Assembly: GCA_018882825.1 (NCBI GenBank)
Contig: VERC01000148.1
Coordinates: 1 to 6,154 of the forward strand
Length of the DNA: 6,154 nucleotides
Reading direction: 5' to 3'
Source of the DNA: Acidimicrobiia bacterium
Lineage (GTDB): Bacteria; Actinomycetota; Acidimicrobiia; Acidimicrobiales; Acidimicrobilacustridaceae
Position 1 is the first letter of the stretch. The number at the start of each line of letters is the position of its first letter. Shown here piece by piece: positions 1 through 6,154 of this stretch. The notes under the pieces were generated by a model. It had not been told where the DNA came from, ran no database searches, and was given only the letters and a program-made list of their open reading frames with translations. The position numbers and the translations under genes are program-made.

Positions 1-473
1 CCGCCGTCGTCGCGCTCGACCGCACCCCGGGCGGCCGCGCCTCGCTGTCGCACCTCCGCCCCCGGGCCGACGGACTCGACGATCGACTGCCCGCCATCGG
101 CGATCTGGCCGAGACCTCGTCGATCATGTCCGAACTGGACCACCGATCGATTCCGGACCGGGTGCGCTACGTCACCCTCGGCGCGTCGGGGGACCTCGTC
201 GTTCCCGGGACCGCCGCCCTCGATCCCGAGGCCGATGCCGCCGTCCTGATGCCCACCGACGTGGGGACGGACCCGCACGGTTCGGTGGCGTCCTCGTCGT
301 CCACCACCCGGGAGATCGGTCTGGCCGTGGCCGGTCGCGGGCCCACCTGTCGATCGCTGGCCGCGGTGACGATGTCGGCGATCATGGCCGAGACCATCCG
401 CTGGAGCGAGACGACACTGGCCGCGGCGGCGCTGGTCACCGCGTCAGGGGCTCCGGTGCTCCCGGCCGAGTGA
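1..473 (+). CDS. Probable alpha/beta-hydrolase (esterase/lipase-like), C-terminal part, cut by left edge
   Basis: The reading frame is open from the left edge (first full codon at position 3) to a TGA at 471-473, giving 156 visible residues; the true start lies outside the window. The visible part resembles the C-terminal third of a serine alpha/beta-hydrolase. A hydrophobic strand runs into [10 protein letters not shown], where the Asp (codon 192-194) is in the position of the catalytic acid, followed after a variable stretch by DPHGSV, where the His (codon 276-278) would be the catalytic base. The upstream segment [20 protein letters not shown] is typical of the strand before the acid loop in lipase or PGAP1-like hydrolases. 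The nucleophile Ser and oxyanion region are not visible, so the family call rests on pattern only. The last ~45 residues are Ala/Thr-rich and may form a helix. It is separated from rpsB by 187 nt and is probably a separate transcription unit. Substrate unknown. Confidence 0.5.
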   Translation, partial: AVVALDRTPGGRASLSHLRPRADGLDDRLPAIGDLAETSSIMSELDHRSIPDRVRYVTLGASGDLVVPGTAALDPEADAAVLMPTDVGTDPHGSVASSSSTTREIGLAVAGRGPTCRSLAAVTMSAIMAETIRWSETTLAAAALVTASGAPVLPAE

Positions 474-486
474 GGCGGGTGGCGGG

Positions 487-517
487 TTGGCCGCCCCTCG
501 GGGGGCTCCCGTACACT
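487..517 (+). promoter_or_regulatory. Candidate promoter for the rpsB-tsf operon
   Basis: TACACT at 512-517 fits the TAnnnT -10 pattern common in high-GC Gram-positives. The best -35-like hexamer upstream is TTGGCC at 487-492, with a 19-nt spacer that is longer than ideal. Transcription would begin near 524 and leave a leader of about 137 nt. Its place just after the upstream gene and before a highly expressed ribosomal operon makes a promoter expected here, but the hexamers are weak and no start site can be proven from sequence. Confidence 0.4.
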
Positions 518-523
518 CTGACC

Positions 524-660
524 CCGGTCCGACCCACGTCGGGCGCCCTCCCGGAGGTCGGGTCGACCTCCATCTCACGCCGGGACCAGCCTCCCACGGT
601 CGTCGCTGTGCGATGCCGGCCGGTCCCGGATCCCCAGCCGAACCGATGGGAAGGAACCCC
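524..660 (+). promoter_or_regulatory. Hairpin-containing rpsB 5' leader, possible cis-regulatory RNA
   Basis: The stretch between the candidate promoter and rpsB holds several perfect inverted repeats. A 7-bp stem (one G-U pair) pairs 527-533 with 538-544. An 8-bp stem pairs 553-560 with 564-571 around a 3-nt loop and buries a GGAGG at 553-557. A longer-range 8-bp stem pairs 580-587 (CCGGGACC) with 622-629 (GGTCCCGG). A 5-bp hairpin at 646-662 spans the ribosome binding site. None is followed by a T-run, so they do not look like intrinsic terminators. In E. coli, S2 represses its own operon through the rpsB leader; a similar role here is inference. GC-rich DNA makes stems by chance, so conservation is needed to support function. 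Confidence 0.35.
651..656 (+). promoter_or_regulatory. rpsB ribosome binding site that decides the start
   Basis: AAGGAA lies 4 nt before the ATG at 661. The frame is open further upstream and offers in-frame ATGs at 613 and 646, but neither is preceded by a purine-rich ribosome binding site. The 661 start also gives the standard S2 N-terminus (V-T-M-R-Q-L-L-x-A-G-V-H-F-G-H). Confidence 0.75.
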
Positions 661-1536
661 ATGTCCCCAGTCGTCACCATGCGGCAGTTGCTCGACGCCG
701 GCGTGCATTTCGGTCATCAGACCCGCCGCTGGAATCCGAAGATGAAGCGATTCATCCACGGCGAGCGCAACGGCATCTACATCATCGACCTCGAACAGAC
801 CCTCGATCGTGTCGGTACCGCCTACTCCTTCGTGCGCGATCTCGTCGCAGGTGGCGGCTCGATCCTGTTCGTGGGCACCAAGAAGCAGGCCCAGGACCCG
901 GTGCAGAGTTTCGCCGAGCGCTGTGGCATGCCCTATGTGAACGAGCGTTGGCTGGGCGGGATGCTCACCAACTTCCAGACGATCTCCAAGCGCGTGGCCA
1001 AGATGAAGGAGTACCAGCGCATGCGCGACTCCGGAGAGTTCGAGGCCATGCCCAAGAAGGAAGCCCTCCTCATCAGTCGCGAACTGGAGAAGCTGGAGCG
1101 CAACCTCGGCGGCATCCGCAACATGGAGCGTCTCCCCGACGCGGTGTTCGTCTTCGACACCAAGACCGAGGACATCGCCGTGACCGAGGCCAACAAGCTC
1201 GGCCTGCCGATCGTCGCCGTCGTCGACACCAACTGTGACCCCGACATCATCACGTACGTCATTCCGGGCAACGACGACGCCATCCGTTCCGCCAACCTCA
1301 TGGCCCGCGTCATCAGTGACGCGGTGCAGGAGGGGCGCTTCATCGCCTCGCGCACCCGTGGCACCGCGTCGCCCGACGTCGTGACCCCGGTCGAGCGTTC
1401 GGCCGAGGAGCAGGAGGCCCATGCGGAGGCGCAGGCCGAGGCCCGTCGTCAGGCCGCCGAGGCCGCCGCCGCCCGCGAGGCGCGCATCGCCGCCGAGCGT
1501 TCGAACACCACCGACGCCGCCCCCGAGGAGGCCTGA
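661..1536 (+). CDS. rpsB: 30S ribosomal protein S2
   Basis: This encodes the 291-residue small-subunit protein S2, which joins the 30S subunit late and is needed for S1 docking or equivalent functions at the mRNA exit side. The family pattern is complete: QTRRWNPKM at residues 20-28, [15 protein letters not shown] after it, the [10 protein letters not shown] signature from residue 95, and the second signature region from about 159 (PDAVFVFDT) through [20 protein letters not shown] at about 191-210. The conserved core ends near Gly234. Residues 235-291 form an Ala/Glu/Arg-rich, charged helical or disordered tail, seen in many actinobacterial S2 proteins and absent from the shorter E. coli protein (241 aa). 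It is the first gene of the cluster, and tsf follows 1 nt after its stop. The two are classically co-transcribed, and S2 can repress its own operon in E. coli. Identification is secure; the start is supported by AAGGAA at 651-656. Confidence 0.98.
   Translation: MSPVVTMRQLLDAGVHFGHQTRRWNPKMKRFIHGERNGIYIIDLEQTLDRVGTAYSFVRDLVAGGGSILFVGTKKQAQDPVQSFAERCGMPYVNERWLGGMLTNFQTISKRVAKMKEYQRMRDSGEFEAMPKKEALLISRELEKLERNLGGIRNMERLPDAVFVFDTKTEDIAVTEANKLGLPIVAVVDTNCDPDIITYVIPGNDDAIRSANLMARVISDAVQEGRFIASRTRGTASPDVVTPVERSAEEQEAHAEAQAEARRQAAEAAAAREARIAAERSNTTDAAPEEA
1527..1531 (+). promoter_or_regulatory. tsf Shine-Dalgarno inside the rpsB 3' end
   Basis: GGAGG lies 6 nt before the tsf ATG at 1538 and is formed by the last Glu-Glu-Ala codons of rpsB. 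This strong site fixes the tsf start and supports translational coupling across the 1-nt gap. Confidence 0.8.
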
Positions 1537-1537
1537 C

Positions 1538-2332
1538 ATGGCGGACTTCACCGCGAAGGACGTACAGAACCTGCGTCAGATCACTGGCGCCGGGATGATG
1601 GATGCCAAGAAGGCGCTGACCGAGAATGACGGCGATTTCGAGGCGGCCAAGCAATGGCTGCGCGAGAAGGGCCTGGCCAAGGTGGCCAAGCTGGGCGACC
1701 GCGAGAACGCACAGGGCTCGGTGTGCGCCGTGGTCGACGGTCAGGTCGGCGCCATCGTGCAACTCAAGTCCGAGACCGACTTCTCGGCCAAGGCCGACGA
1801 CTTCACCTCGCTGGTCGAGGCGATGACCGAACTCGTCGTGACCAAGGGCCCGGATGCACTGTCGGAACTGTCCGATGAACTCGATGCGCTCAAGATCTCC
1901 AAGAAGGAGAACATCGAACTGGGCACGGTCGTGCGGTTCGACGCCCCGGCCGGGAACGTCCTCGACTCCTACCTGCACATTCAGGACGGACGCGGCGTCA
2001 ACGCCGTGCTCGTCGAACTGGAGGGTGGCTCGAAGGAGATCGCCCACGACATCGCCGTGCACATCGCCTTCGCCAAGCCGACCTACCTCGGCCGTGACGA
2101 GGTGCCGGCGGCCGACGTCGAGCGCGAGCGTCAGGCGCTGCTGGACATCACCAAGGCCGAGGGCAAGCCCGAACAGGCGTGGCCGAAGATCGTCGAGGGG
2201 CGCCTGAACGGCTGGTACAAGGAACAGGTGCTGCTCGAGCAGAACTTCGTGCGTGACGACAAGAAGTCGATAACCGACGTGCTCGCCGGGGCCACGTTGG
2301 TCCGCTACGCACAGGTCTACATCGGGGCCTGA
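1538..2332 (+). CDS. tsf: Translation elongation factor Ts
   Basis: EF-Ts is the cytoplasmic guanine nucleotide exchange factor that releases GDP from EF-Tu during elongation. The 264-residue product starts with a UBA-like N-terminal domain containing the first family signature ([16 protein letters not shown], residues 12-27) and an [14 protein letters not shown] helix. The second signature appears as KSETDF at residues 77-82. The core continues with an [11 protein letters not shown] strand (from about 123) and an [17 protein letters not shown] helix-strand segment, and ends with the GKPEQAW...[18 protein letters not shown] region typical of the C-terminal subdomain. It is slightly shorter than E. 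coli EF-Ts (283 aa), as in other actinobacteria. The extreme C-terminus ([10 protein letters not shown]) departs from the usual VRFEVGEG-like ending but keeps the strand pattern. Its stop TGA overlaps the pyrH ATG by 1 nt. Confidence 0.97.
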   Translation: MADFTAKDVQNLRQITGAGMMDAKKALTENDGDFEAAKQWLREKGLAKVAKLGDRENAQGSVCAVVDGQVGAIVQLKSETDFSAKADDFTSLVEAMTELVVTKGPDALSELSDELDALKISKKENIELGTVVRFDAPAGNVLDSYLHIQDGRGVNAVLVELEGGSKEIAHDIAVHIAFAKPTYLGRDEVPAADVERERQALLDITKAEGKPEQAWPKIVEGRLNGWYKEQVLLEQNFVRDDKKSITDVLAGATLVRYAQVYIGA

Positions 2333-3060
2333 TGGCGAAGGCGACCGCCCGCTGGTCGCGGGTCCTGCTGAAGGTCTCGGGCGAGGCCTTCGCCGGTGAT
2401 GCCGGGTACGGCATCGACGGCTCCGTGGTGCAGCGGATCGCCAACGACATCGCCGCCGTGCGGGCCGATCACGACATCGAGATGGCCATCGTCGTCGGTG
2501 GCGGCAACATCTGGCGTGGCATGAGCGGCGCCGGTGCCGGCATGGATCGGGCCCAGGCCGACTACATGGGGATGCTGGCCACAGTCATCAACGCGCTGGC
2601 CCTGCAGGACACCCTCGAGCAGTTGGGCCAGCCCACCCGCGTCCAGTCGGCCATCCAGATGGCGCAGGTGGCGGAGCCCTACATCCGCCGTCGGGCGGTT
2701 CGGCACCTCGAGAAGGGACGGGTCGTGATCTTCGCCGCCGGCACCGGCAACCCGTTCTTCACCACCGACACCACCGCCGCGCTGCGGGCGGTGGAGATCG
2801 AGGCCGGTGTGCTGCTCAAGGGCACCCATTCGGGCACCGACGGCATCTACACCGCCGATCCCCGCAAGGATCCCTCCGCCACCAAGCTCGACGAGGTCTC
2901 CTACCTCGACGTGCTCAATCAGGGCCTCAAGGCGATGGATTCCACGGCGATCACGTTGTGCATGGACAACGCCCTCCCCATCGTGATGTTCGACCTGACC
3001 GGCGACGGGAACCTCCGCGCCCTGCTGGAGGGCGGCACGGTCGGTACCCTCGTACGGTGA
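2332..3060 (+). CDS. pyrH: Uridylate kinase (UMP kinase)
   Basis: This cytoplasmic amino-acid-kinase-fold enzyme phosphorylates UMP to UDP with ATP and feeds UTP and CTP pools; bacterial forms are hexamers, usually activated by GTP and inhibited by UTP. The 242-residue length is normal. Visible motifs are [10 protein letters not shown] (residues 10-19, phosphate-binding Lys14), the glycine-rich loop GGGNIWRG (56-63), [15 protein letters not shown] (UMP-site helix), [17 protein letters not shown] from 137 with Asp146, and [14 protein letters not shown] for ATP binding. The ATG at 2332 shares its A with the tsf stop. Only a weak GGGG (2324-2327) precedes it, so translation is probably coupled to tsf. 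The product links nucleotide supply to the CTP-consuming CdsA step encoded two genes downstream. Identification is secure. Confidence 0.97.
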   Translation: MAKATARWSRVLLKVSGEAFAGDAGYGIDGSVVQRIANDIAAVRADHDIEMAIVVGGGNIWRGMSGAGAGMDRAQADYMGMLATVINALALQDTLEQLGQPTRVQSAIQMAQVAEPYIRRRAVRHLEKGRVVIFAAGTGNPFFTTDTTAALRAVEIEAGVLLKGTHSGTDGIYTADPRKDPSATKLDEVSYLDVLNQGLKAMDSTAITLCMDNALPIVMFDLTGDGNLRALLEGGTVGTLVR

Positions 3061-3094
3061 GCGGGTCCCCGCCCACCCGACGCTGGAGACGACG

Positions 3095-3664
3095 ATGACG
3101 AGCGAGATGGCCGATCTCATCCTCGAGGACGCCACCGAACGCATGAAGAAGGCCGTCGCCCATGCCCGCAGTGACTTCGCCTCCATCCGCACCGGCCGGG
3201 CGGCGCCGGCTCTCGTGGAGAAGATCCCCGTCGACTACTACGGCTCGGAGGTCCCCCTCCAGCAGATCGCCGGCTTCAACGTGCCCGAGGCCCGGCAGTT
3301 GCTCATCACGCCCTACGACAAGGGGGCCATCGGCGCCATCGAGAAGGCGTTGCAGCAGTCCGATCTCGGGCTCAATCCCTCCAACGACGGTGTGTCGATC
3401 CGGCTCACGTTCCCCCCGCTCACCCAGGAGCGCCGCAAGCAACTGGTGAAGGTCGTGAAGCAGATGGCCGAGGACGGGAAGATCGCACTGCGCAACCAGC
3501 GCCGTCAGGGTCGGCAGGAGTTGGACGCGCTGGCCAAGGACGGCGACCTGTCCAAGGACGAACTCGAGCGGGCCGAGAAGGAACTCGACCGCATCATCCA
3601 TGTGCACGAGGCGGAGATCACCGAGTCGTTGGCGGCCAAGGAACGCGAGTTGCTGGAGGACTGA
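3095..3664 (+). CDS. frr: Ribosome recycling factor
   Basis: RRF splits post-termination ribosomes together with EF-G and GTP, freeing the 50S subunit. The 189-residue product is near the usual ~185. Domain I starts with a long helix (ILEDATERMKKAVAHARSDFASIRTGRA, with RTGRA at residues 32-36). Domain II follows as the compact beta segment VDYYGSEVPLQQIAGFNV...LLITPYDKGAI. The remaining two helices of the three-helix bundle contain RLTFPPLTQERRKQLVK (around residue 113) and the basic IALRNQRRQGRQELD stretch, then a charged C-terminal helix. The ATG at 3095 has GGAG at 3085-3088, 6 nt upstream; a second in-frame ATG at 3107 lacks such a site. It lies 34 nt after pyrH, in the standard order, and its stop overlaps the cdsA start by 1 nt. 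Confidence 0.97.
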   Translation: MTSEMADLILEDATERMKKAVAHARSDFASIRTGRAAPALVEKIPVDYYGSEVPLQQIAGFNVPEARQLLITPYDKGAIGAIEKALQQSDLGLNPSNDGVSIRLTFPPLTQERRKQLVKVVKQMAEDGKIALRNQRRQGRQELDALAKDGDLSKDELERAEKELDRIIHVHEAEITESLAAKERELLED

Positions 3665-4833
3665 TGGCCGACGACGACAACGATCCATTCCGCATCGTCA
3701 CGGCCGAGGACCTGTCCGGTGGCGACTCGCCCCCACCGCCGCCGCCCGTCATCGATCTCGGCCCGGCCTCGGGCGAGGTCGACCTCCCGCACTGGACGGA
3801 ACCTCCCACCGGGCAGATCCCGGCCGTGGTGGCCGGGGATTCGTCCGATGCCGATCGTGCGTCGATGACCGCGACACCGCGGTGGCGCGGTGAGCACGAC
3901 GCCGCCGACCACGTCGACCTCCTCTCCGACCTCTTGAACGACGAGCCCTCGGCGCCCGTGGCCGAGCGTCTCGATCCCCGCGGTCGCGCCCGGCGGGCAG
4001 CCGAGGGAGCGACCGGCGCCGCGGGCCGAAACGTCCCCGTCGCCGTCGGCGTGGGACTGGCGCTCGCCATCGGCGCACTGGTGATCTTCAAGCTCGGTCC
4101 GGCCCCCACCGTCGTGCTCGCCACCGTCGTGCTCGGGTTGGCCGGCTACGAGTACTTCGGTGCCGTCCAACGCAGCGGATTCCGGCCGGCCACCCTTCTC
4201 GGTCTGGCCGCCGTCGTCGGTCTGCCCCTGGCCACCTACTGGAAGGGCGAGGCGGCGATCCCGGCCATCGTCTTCCTCGTGTTCCTCTCCGGGATCGTGT
4301 GGTTCCTGACCGGGAACGGCACCCGTGGTCGGCCCACCGCCAATCTCGGCATCACGTTGCTCGGGGTCGTGTGGATCGGCGTGCTCGGGAGCTTCGCCGG
4401 CCTCGTCCTCGCCATCCCCGGACAGGGTGTGAGCATCCTGTTGTTGGCCGTCGTGGCCACCGTGGGCAACGACGTCGGTGGGTTCTTCTTCGGTCGGGCC
4501 ATGGGTCGGAGTCCTCTCACGACCGTCTCGCCCAACAAGACCGTCGAGGGTCTCATCGGCGGGATGGCGTCGACGGTGTTCCTCGTCTTCGTGGTCGCGG
4601 TGCCGTTCGGGGTCGGGCCTTTCGGCGCGGGCAAGGCCCTCCTGCTCGCCATCGCGTTGGCGGTGGTGGCGCCGCTGGGTGATCTGGCCGAGTCGTTGTT
4701 CAAGCGCGATCTCGGCCTGAAGGACTTCGGATCGTTGCTGCCCCAGCACGGCGGCATCCTCGACCGGTTCGACGGTCTGCTGTTCGCTCTCCCCACCGCG
4801 TACTACGTCGCTCGGGTGCTCTCGTTCGGATGA
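3664..4833 (+). CDS. cdsA: Phosphatidate cytidylyltransferase (CDP-diacylglycerol synthase) with N-terminal extension
   Basis: CdsA is an integral membrane enzyme that joins phosphatidic acid and CTP to make CDP-diacylglycerol, the precursor of acidic phospholipids. The 389-residue product is longer than the usual ~270-310 because residues 1-122 form an acidic, Pro-rich, probably disordered cytoplasmic region, including a six-proline run. About eight hydrophobic segments follow, starting near residue 124 and ending near residue 388. Diagnostic motifs are GNDVGGFFFGR (268-278), the SPNKTVEG variant (289-296) of the usual SPKKTWEG, and the full family signature spanning residues 344-370: SLFKRD, then KDFG, then HGGILDRFD with the metal- and CTP-binding acidic residues. 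GGAGGA at 3655-3660 within the frr end precedes the overlapping TGATG start. Identification is secure; the role of the extension is unknown. Confidence 0.95.
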   Translation: MADDDNDPFRIVTAEDLSGGDSPPPPPPVIDLGPASGEVDLPHWTEPPTGQIPAVVAGDSSDADRASMTATPRWRGEHDAADHVDLLSDLLNDEPSAPVAERLDPRGRARRAAEGATGAAGRNVPVAVGVGLALAIGALVIFKLGPAPTVVLATVVLGLAGYEYFGAVQRSGFRPATLLGLAAVVGLPLATYWKGEAAIPAIVFLVFLSGIVWFLTGNGTRGRPTANLGITLLGVVWIGVLGSFAGLVLAIPGQGVSILLLAVVATVGNDVGGFFFGRAMGRSPLTTVSPNKTVEGLIGGMASTVFLVFVVAVPFGVGPFGAGKALLLAIALAVVAPLGDLAESLFKRDLGLKDFGSLLPQHGGILDRFDGLLFALPTAYYVARVLSFG

Positions 4834-4862
4834 CCCGAGGGCCACACGGCGACGCCCGTCGG

Positions 4863-4868
4863 TAGGCT
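4863..4868 (+). promoter_or_regulatory. Candidate -10 box of a leaderless dxr promoter
   Basis: TAGGCT in the 41-nt cdsA-dxr gap fits the TAnnnT -10 pattern. It lies exactly 6 nt before the dxr ATG at 4875, so if the hexamer occupies -12 to -7, transcription would start on the A of the start codon. No good -35 hexamer is seen 16-19 nt upstream, and no strong Shine-Dalgarno precedes dxr; the AGG inside the box at 4864-4866 is the only one. Leaderless genes with this layout are common in actinobacteria. Dxr could also be read through from cdsA. Confidence 0.45.
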
Positions 4869-4874
4869 CGCCCC

Positions 4875-6074
4875 ATGGCTCGCACCCGTGTCGCCCTCGC
4901 CGGTTCCACCGGCTCGATCGGCACCCAGGCGCTCGAGGTGCTGGAGGCCGAACCCGGGCGGTTCGAACTGGTCGCCATCGGAGCCACCGGTCGGGATCCC
5001 GCCGCCCTCGTGGCCCAGGCCCACCGTCACCGCCCGGCCGTGGTGGCGGTCACCGATCCGGCCGCGGCGTCGACCGTGGCCGAGTCCCTCGCTGGGACGG
5101 GCGTCGAGGTGCGCGCCGGAACCGAGGCCATGGCTTCTCTGGCCGAACTCGCCGATGTGGTCGTGAACGGTGTCGTCGGGTTCGCCGGACTGGACGTGAC
5201 CCTGGCGACCCTCGATGCCGGGCGTCGTCTAGCGCTGGCCAACAAGGAATCGCTCATCGCCGCCGGCCCGGTCGTGCAGGCCTCCCGGCGGACTCCCGGG
5301 GCCGAGTTGGTGCCGGTCGATTCGGAACACGGGGCTATCCATCAGTGCCTGCGCGCGAGCGCTGACCATCGCAGCGTGGCCCGCCTGTTGCTCACGGCCA
5401 GTGGTGGTCCGTTCCGCGGGCGATCGATCGACGAGCTGGCCTCGGTCACCATCGCCGACGCCCTCGCCCATCCCACGTGGAGCATGGGCCCGAAGATCAC
5501 CGTCGATTCGTCGACGCTCATGAACAAGGGACTCGAGGTGATCGAGGCCCACGAGTTGTTCGGGACGCCGGCCGGCGACGCCGGCCACGGGATCGGCTTC
5601 GACCGGATCGAGGTGGTCGTGCACCCGCAATCGATCGTGCACTCGATGGTGGAGTTCACCGATGCCTCGACCATCGCCCAGTTGTCGAACCCCGACATGC
5701 GACTGCCGATCGGTTACGCGCTGGCGTGGCCCGAGCGCATCGCCACTCCGTTCGGGCGCATCGACTGGTCGACGCTGGGACGACTCGACTTCGAACCCCC
5801 GGATCTCGGGGCCTTCGCCTGTCTCGGTCTGGCCTACGCCGCCGGTCGCGCCGGTGGGACGGTGCCCGCCTGGTTGAACGCGGCGAACGAGGTGGCGGTG
5901 GCCGCCTTCCTCGACGGGCGCATCGCGTGGTGCGACATCCCCTCGGTCATCGAATCGACGGTGGCGGCCCATGACGGTGCACCGGCCACCGATGCCGCCG
6001 CCATCGTCGAGGCCGATGCCTCCGCCCGCCGCGTGGCGTCCGCACTGCTCAATCGTTCGGTGGCCGTGCGATGA
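4875..6074 (+). CDS. dxr: 1-deoxy-D-xylulose 5-phosphate reductoisomerase
   Basis: Dxr (IspC) converts DXP to 2-C-methyl-D-erythritol 4-phosphate with NADPH and a divalent metal, the committed step of the MEP isoprenoid pathway in the cytoplasm; it is the fosmidomycin target. The 399-residue length is typical. The N-terminal Rossmann domain has GSTGSIG at residues 10-16 and ANKESLI at 122-128. Metal ligands are present as Asp149 and Glu151 in VDSEHGAI and Glu221 in NKGLEVIEAHELFG. The mobile substrate loop is HPTWSMGPK (199-207), followed by ITVDSSTLMNKG. HPQSIVHSMVEF and SNPDMRLPI complete the catalytic region, and LNAANEVAVAAFL marks the C-terminal helical domain. All catalytic residues appear intact. 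The start is set by family alignment, as there is little room before GSTGSIG. Its stop overlaps the next ATG by 4 nt (ATGA). Confidence 0.97.
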   Translation: MARTRVALAGSTGSIGTQALEVLEAEPGRFELVAIGATGRDPAALVAQAHRHRPAVVAVTDPAAASTVAESLAGTGVEVRAGTEAMASLAELADVVVNGVVGFAGLDVTLATLDAGRRLALANKESLIAAGPVVQASRRTPGAELVPVDSEHGAIHQCLRASADHRSVARLLLTASGGPFRGRSIDELASVTIADALAHPTWSMGPKITVDSSTLMNKGLEVIEAHELFGTPAGDAGHGIGFDRIEVVVHPQSIVHSMVEFTDASTIAQLSNPDMRLPIGYALAWPERIATPFGRIDWSTLGRLDFEPPDLGAFACLGLAYAAGRAGGTVPAWLNAANEVAVAAFLDGRIAWCDIPSVIESTVAAHDGAPATDAAAIVEADASARRVASALLNRSVAVR

Positions 6075-6154
6075 CCGGGACGATCCCCTCGCCGGGGGAG
6101 CAGCGCGACCGCGATCTCCCCGAGCGTTCCGAGGATCCCGCCCGGTCCGAGAAC
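6071..6154 (+). CDS. N-terminal fragment of an unidentified protein, cut by right edge
   Basis: An ATG at 6071 overlaps the dxr stop in an ATGA and its frame stays open for 28 codons to the edge of the window. The visible residues (MTGTIPSPGEQRDRDLPERS and eight more) are hydrophilic, charged and probably disordered, with no recognisable domain. GGTGG at 6059-6063 is a modest ribosome binding site. In many bacteria dxr is followed by the membrane site-2 protease rseP, or by ispG, so an RseP-like protein with a cytoplasmic N-terminal extension is a reasonable guess from position alone. The real start could also lie downstream outside the window. Confidence 0.5.
   Translation, partial: MTGTIPSPGEQRDRDLPERSEDPARSEN

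Noticed and set aside
493..506. GCCCC/GGGGC hairpin after the upstream gene as a terminator
   Set aside because: It is only a 5-bp stem with no T-run, and it lies inside the spacer of the candidate rpsB promoter.
487..660. Upstream extension of rpsB to TTG 487 or ATG 613/646
   Set aside because: The frame is open, but the extension does not resemble S2, lacks a ribosome binding site and would overlap the candidate promoter. The 661 start matches the family N-terminus.
436..1551. Long open frame on the minus strand opposite rpsB (371 codons)
   Set aside because: It lies antisense to a certain ribosomal gene, and its Gly/Val/Leu/His-rich translation is typical of the mirror frame of GC-rich coding DNA; no recognisable domain.
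3045..3058. TACCCT and TACGGT boxes at the pyrH end as an internal promoter for frr
   Set aside because: Both match TAnnnT but are within coding sequence without a -35-like hexamer; the pattern is too loose to support a promoter.
3061..3072. Small GCGG/CCGC hairpin in the pyrH-frr gap
   Set aside because: It is a 4-bp stem without a T-run, expected by chance in GC-rich DNA, and not a convincing terminator inside an operon.
3505..4845. Long open frame on the minus strand opposite cdsA (446 codons)
   Set aside because: It is antisense to the secure cdsA and frr genes. The translation is rich in Gly, Glu, His and Asp without motifs, as expected from the complement of a GC-rich membrane protein gene.
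4850..4861. CGAC/GTCG hairpin between cdsA and dxr as a terminator
   Set aside because: It is a 4-bp stem with no T-run, so it gives no support for termination before dxr.

Overview
The window looks like chromosomal core DNA from a high-GC Gram-positive-type bacterium. Codons end strongly in G or C, starts are ATG, and several stop and start codons overlap. The gene order rpsB-tsf-pyrH-frr-cdsA-dxr is a widespread conserved bacterial cluster. Protein details fit Actinobacteria: an Ala/Glu-rich tail on S2, a short EF-Ts and TAnnnT-type -10 boxes. Placement within the Acidimicrobiia is possible but is only an impression from sequence style; I cannot test it here.

Layout, all on the + strand: 1-473 is the 3' end of a gene entering from the left, probably an alpha/beta-hydrolase (esterase/lipase-like). 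474-660 is the only sizeable non-coding stretch; it holds a candidate promoter and a GC-rich, hairpin-containing leader for rpsB. 661-1536 is rpsB (ribosomal protein S2), 1538-2332 tsf (EF-Ts), 2332-3060 pyrH (UMP kinase), 3095-3664 frr (ribosome recycling factor), 3664-4833 cdsA (CDP-diacylglycerol synthase with a long disordered N-terminal extension) and 4875-6074 dxr (DXP reductoisomerase). An open reading frame starting at 6071 runs off the right edge; by position it may be an RseP-type site-2 protease, but the visible part cannot show this.

The genes link translation (S2, elongation, ribosome recycling) to pyrimidine nucleotide supply (UMP kinase, which leads on to CTP), CTP-dependent phospholipid synthesis (CdsA) and isoprenoid precursor synthesis (Dxr). 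Junctions are tight: 1 nt between rpsB and tsf, 1-nt TGATG overlaps at tsf/pyrH and frr/cdsA, and a 4-nt ATGA overlap at dxr/next gene. Gaps of 34 and 41 nt precede frr and dxr. The dxr gap carries a TAGGCT box placed exactly where a leaderless promoter would have it.

I found no mobile element, CRISPR array, RNA gene, defence system or other novel system. The points most worth a second look are the rpsB leader structures, including a small hairpin with the Shine-Dalgarno in its loop and the start codon in its stem, the possible leaderless dxr promoter, and the CdsA N-terminal extension.
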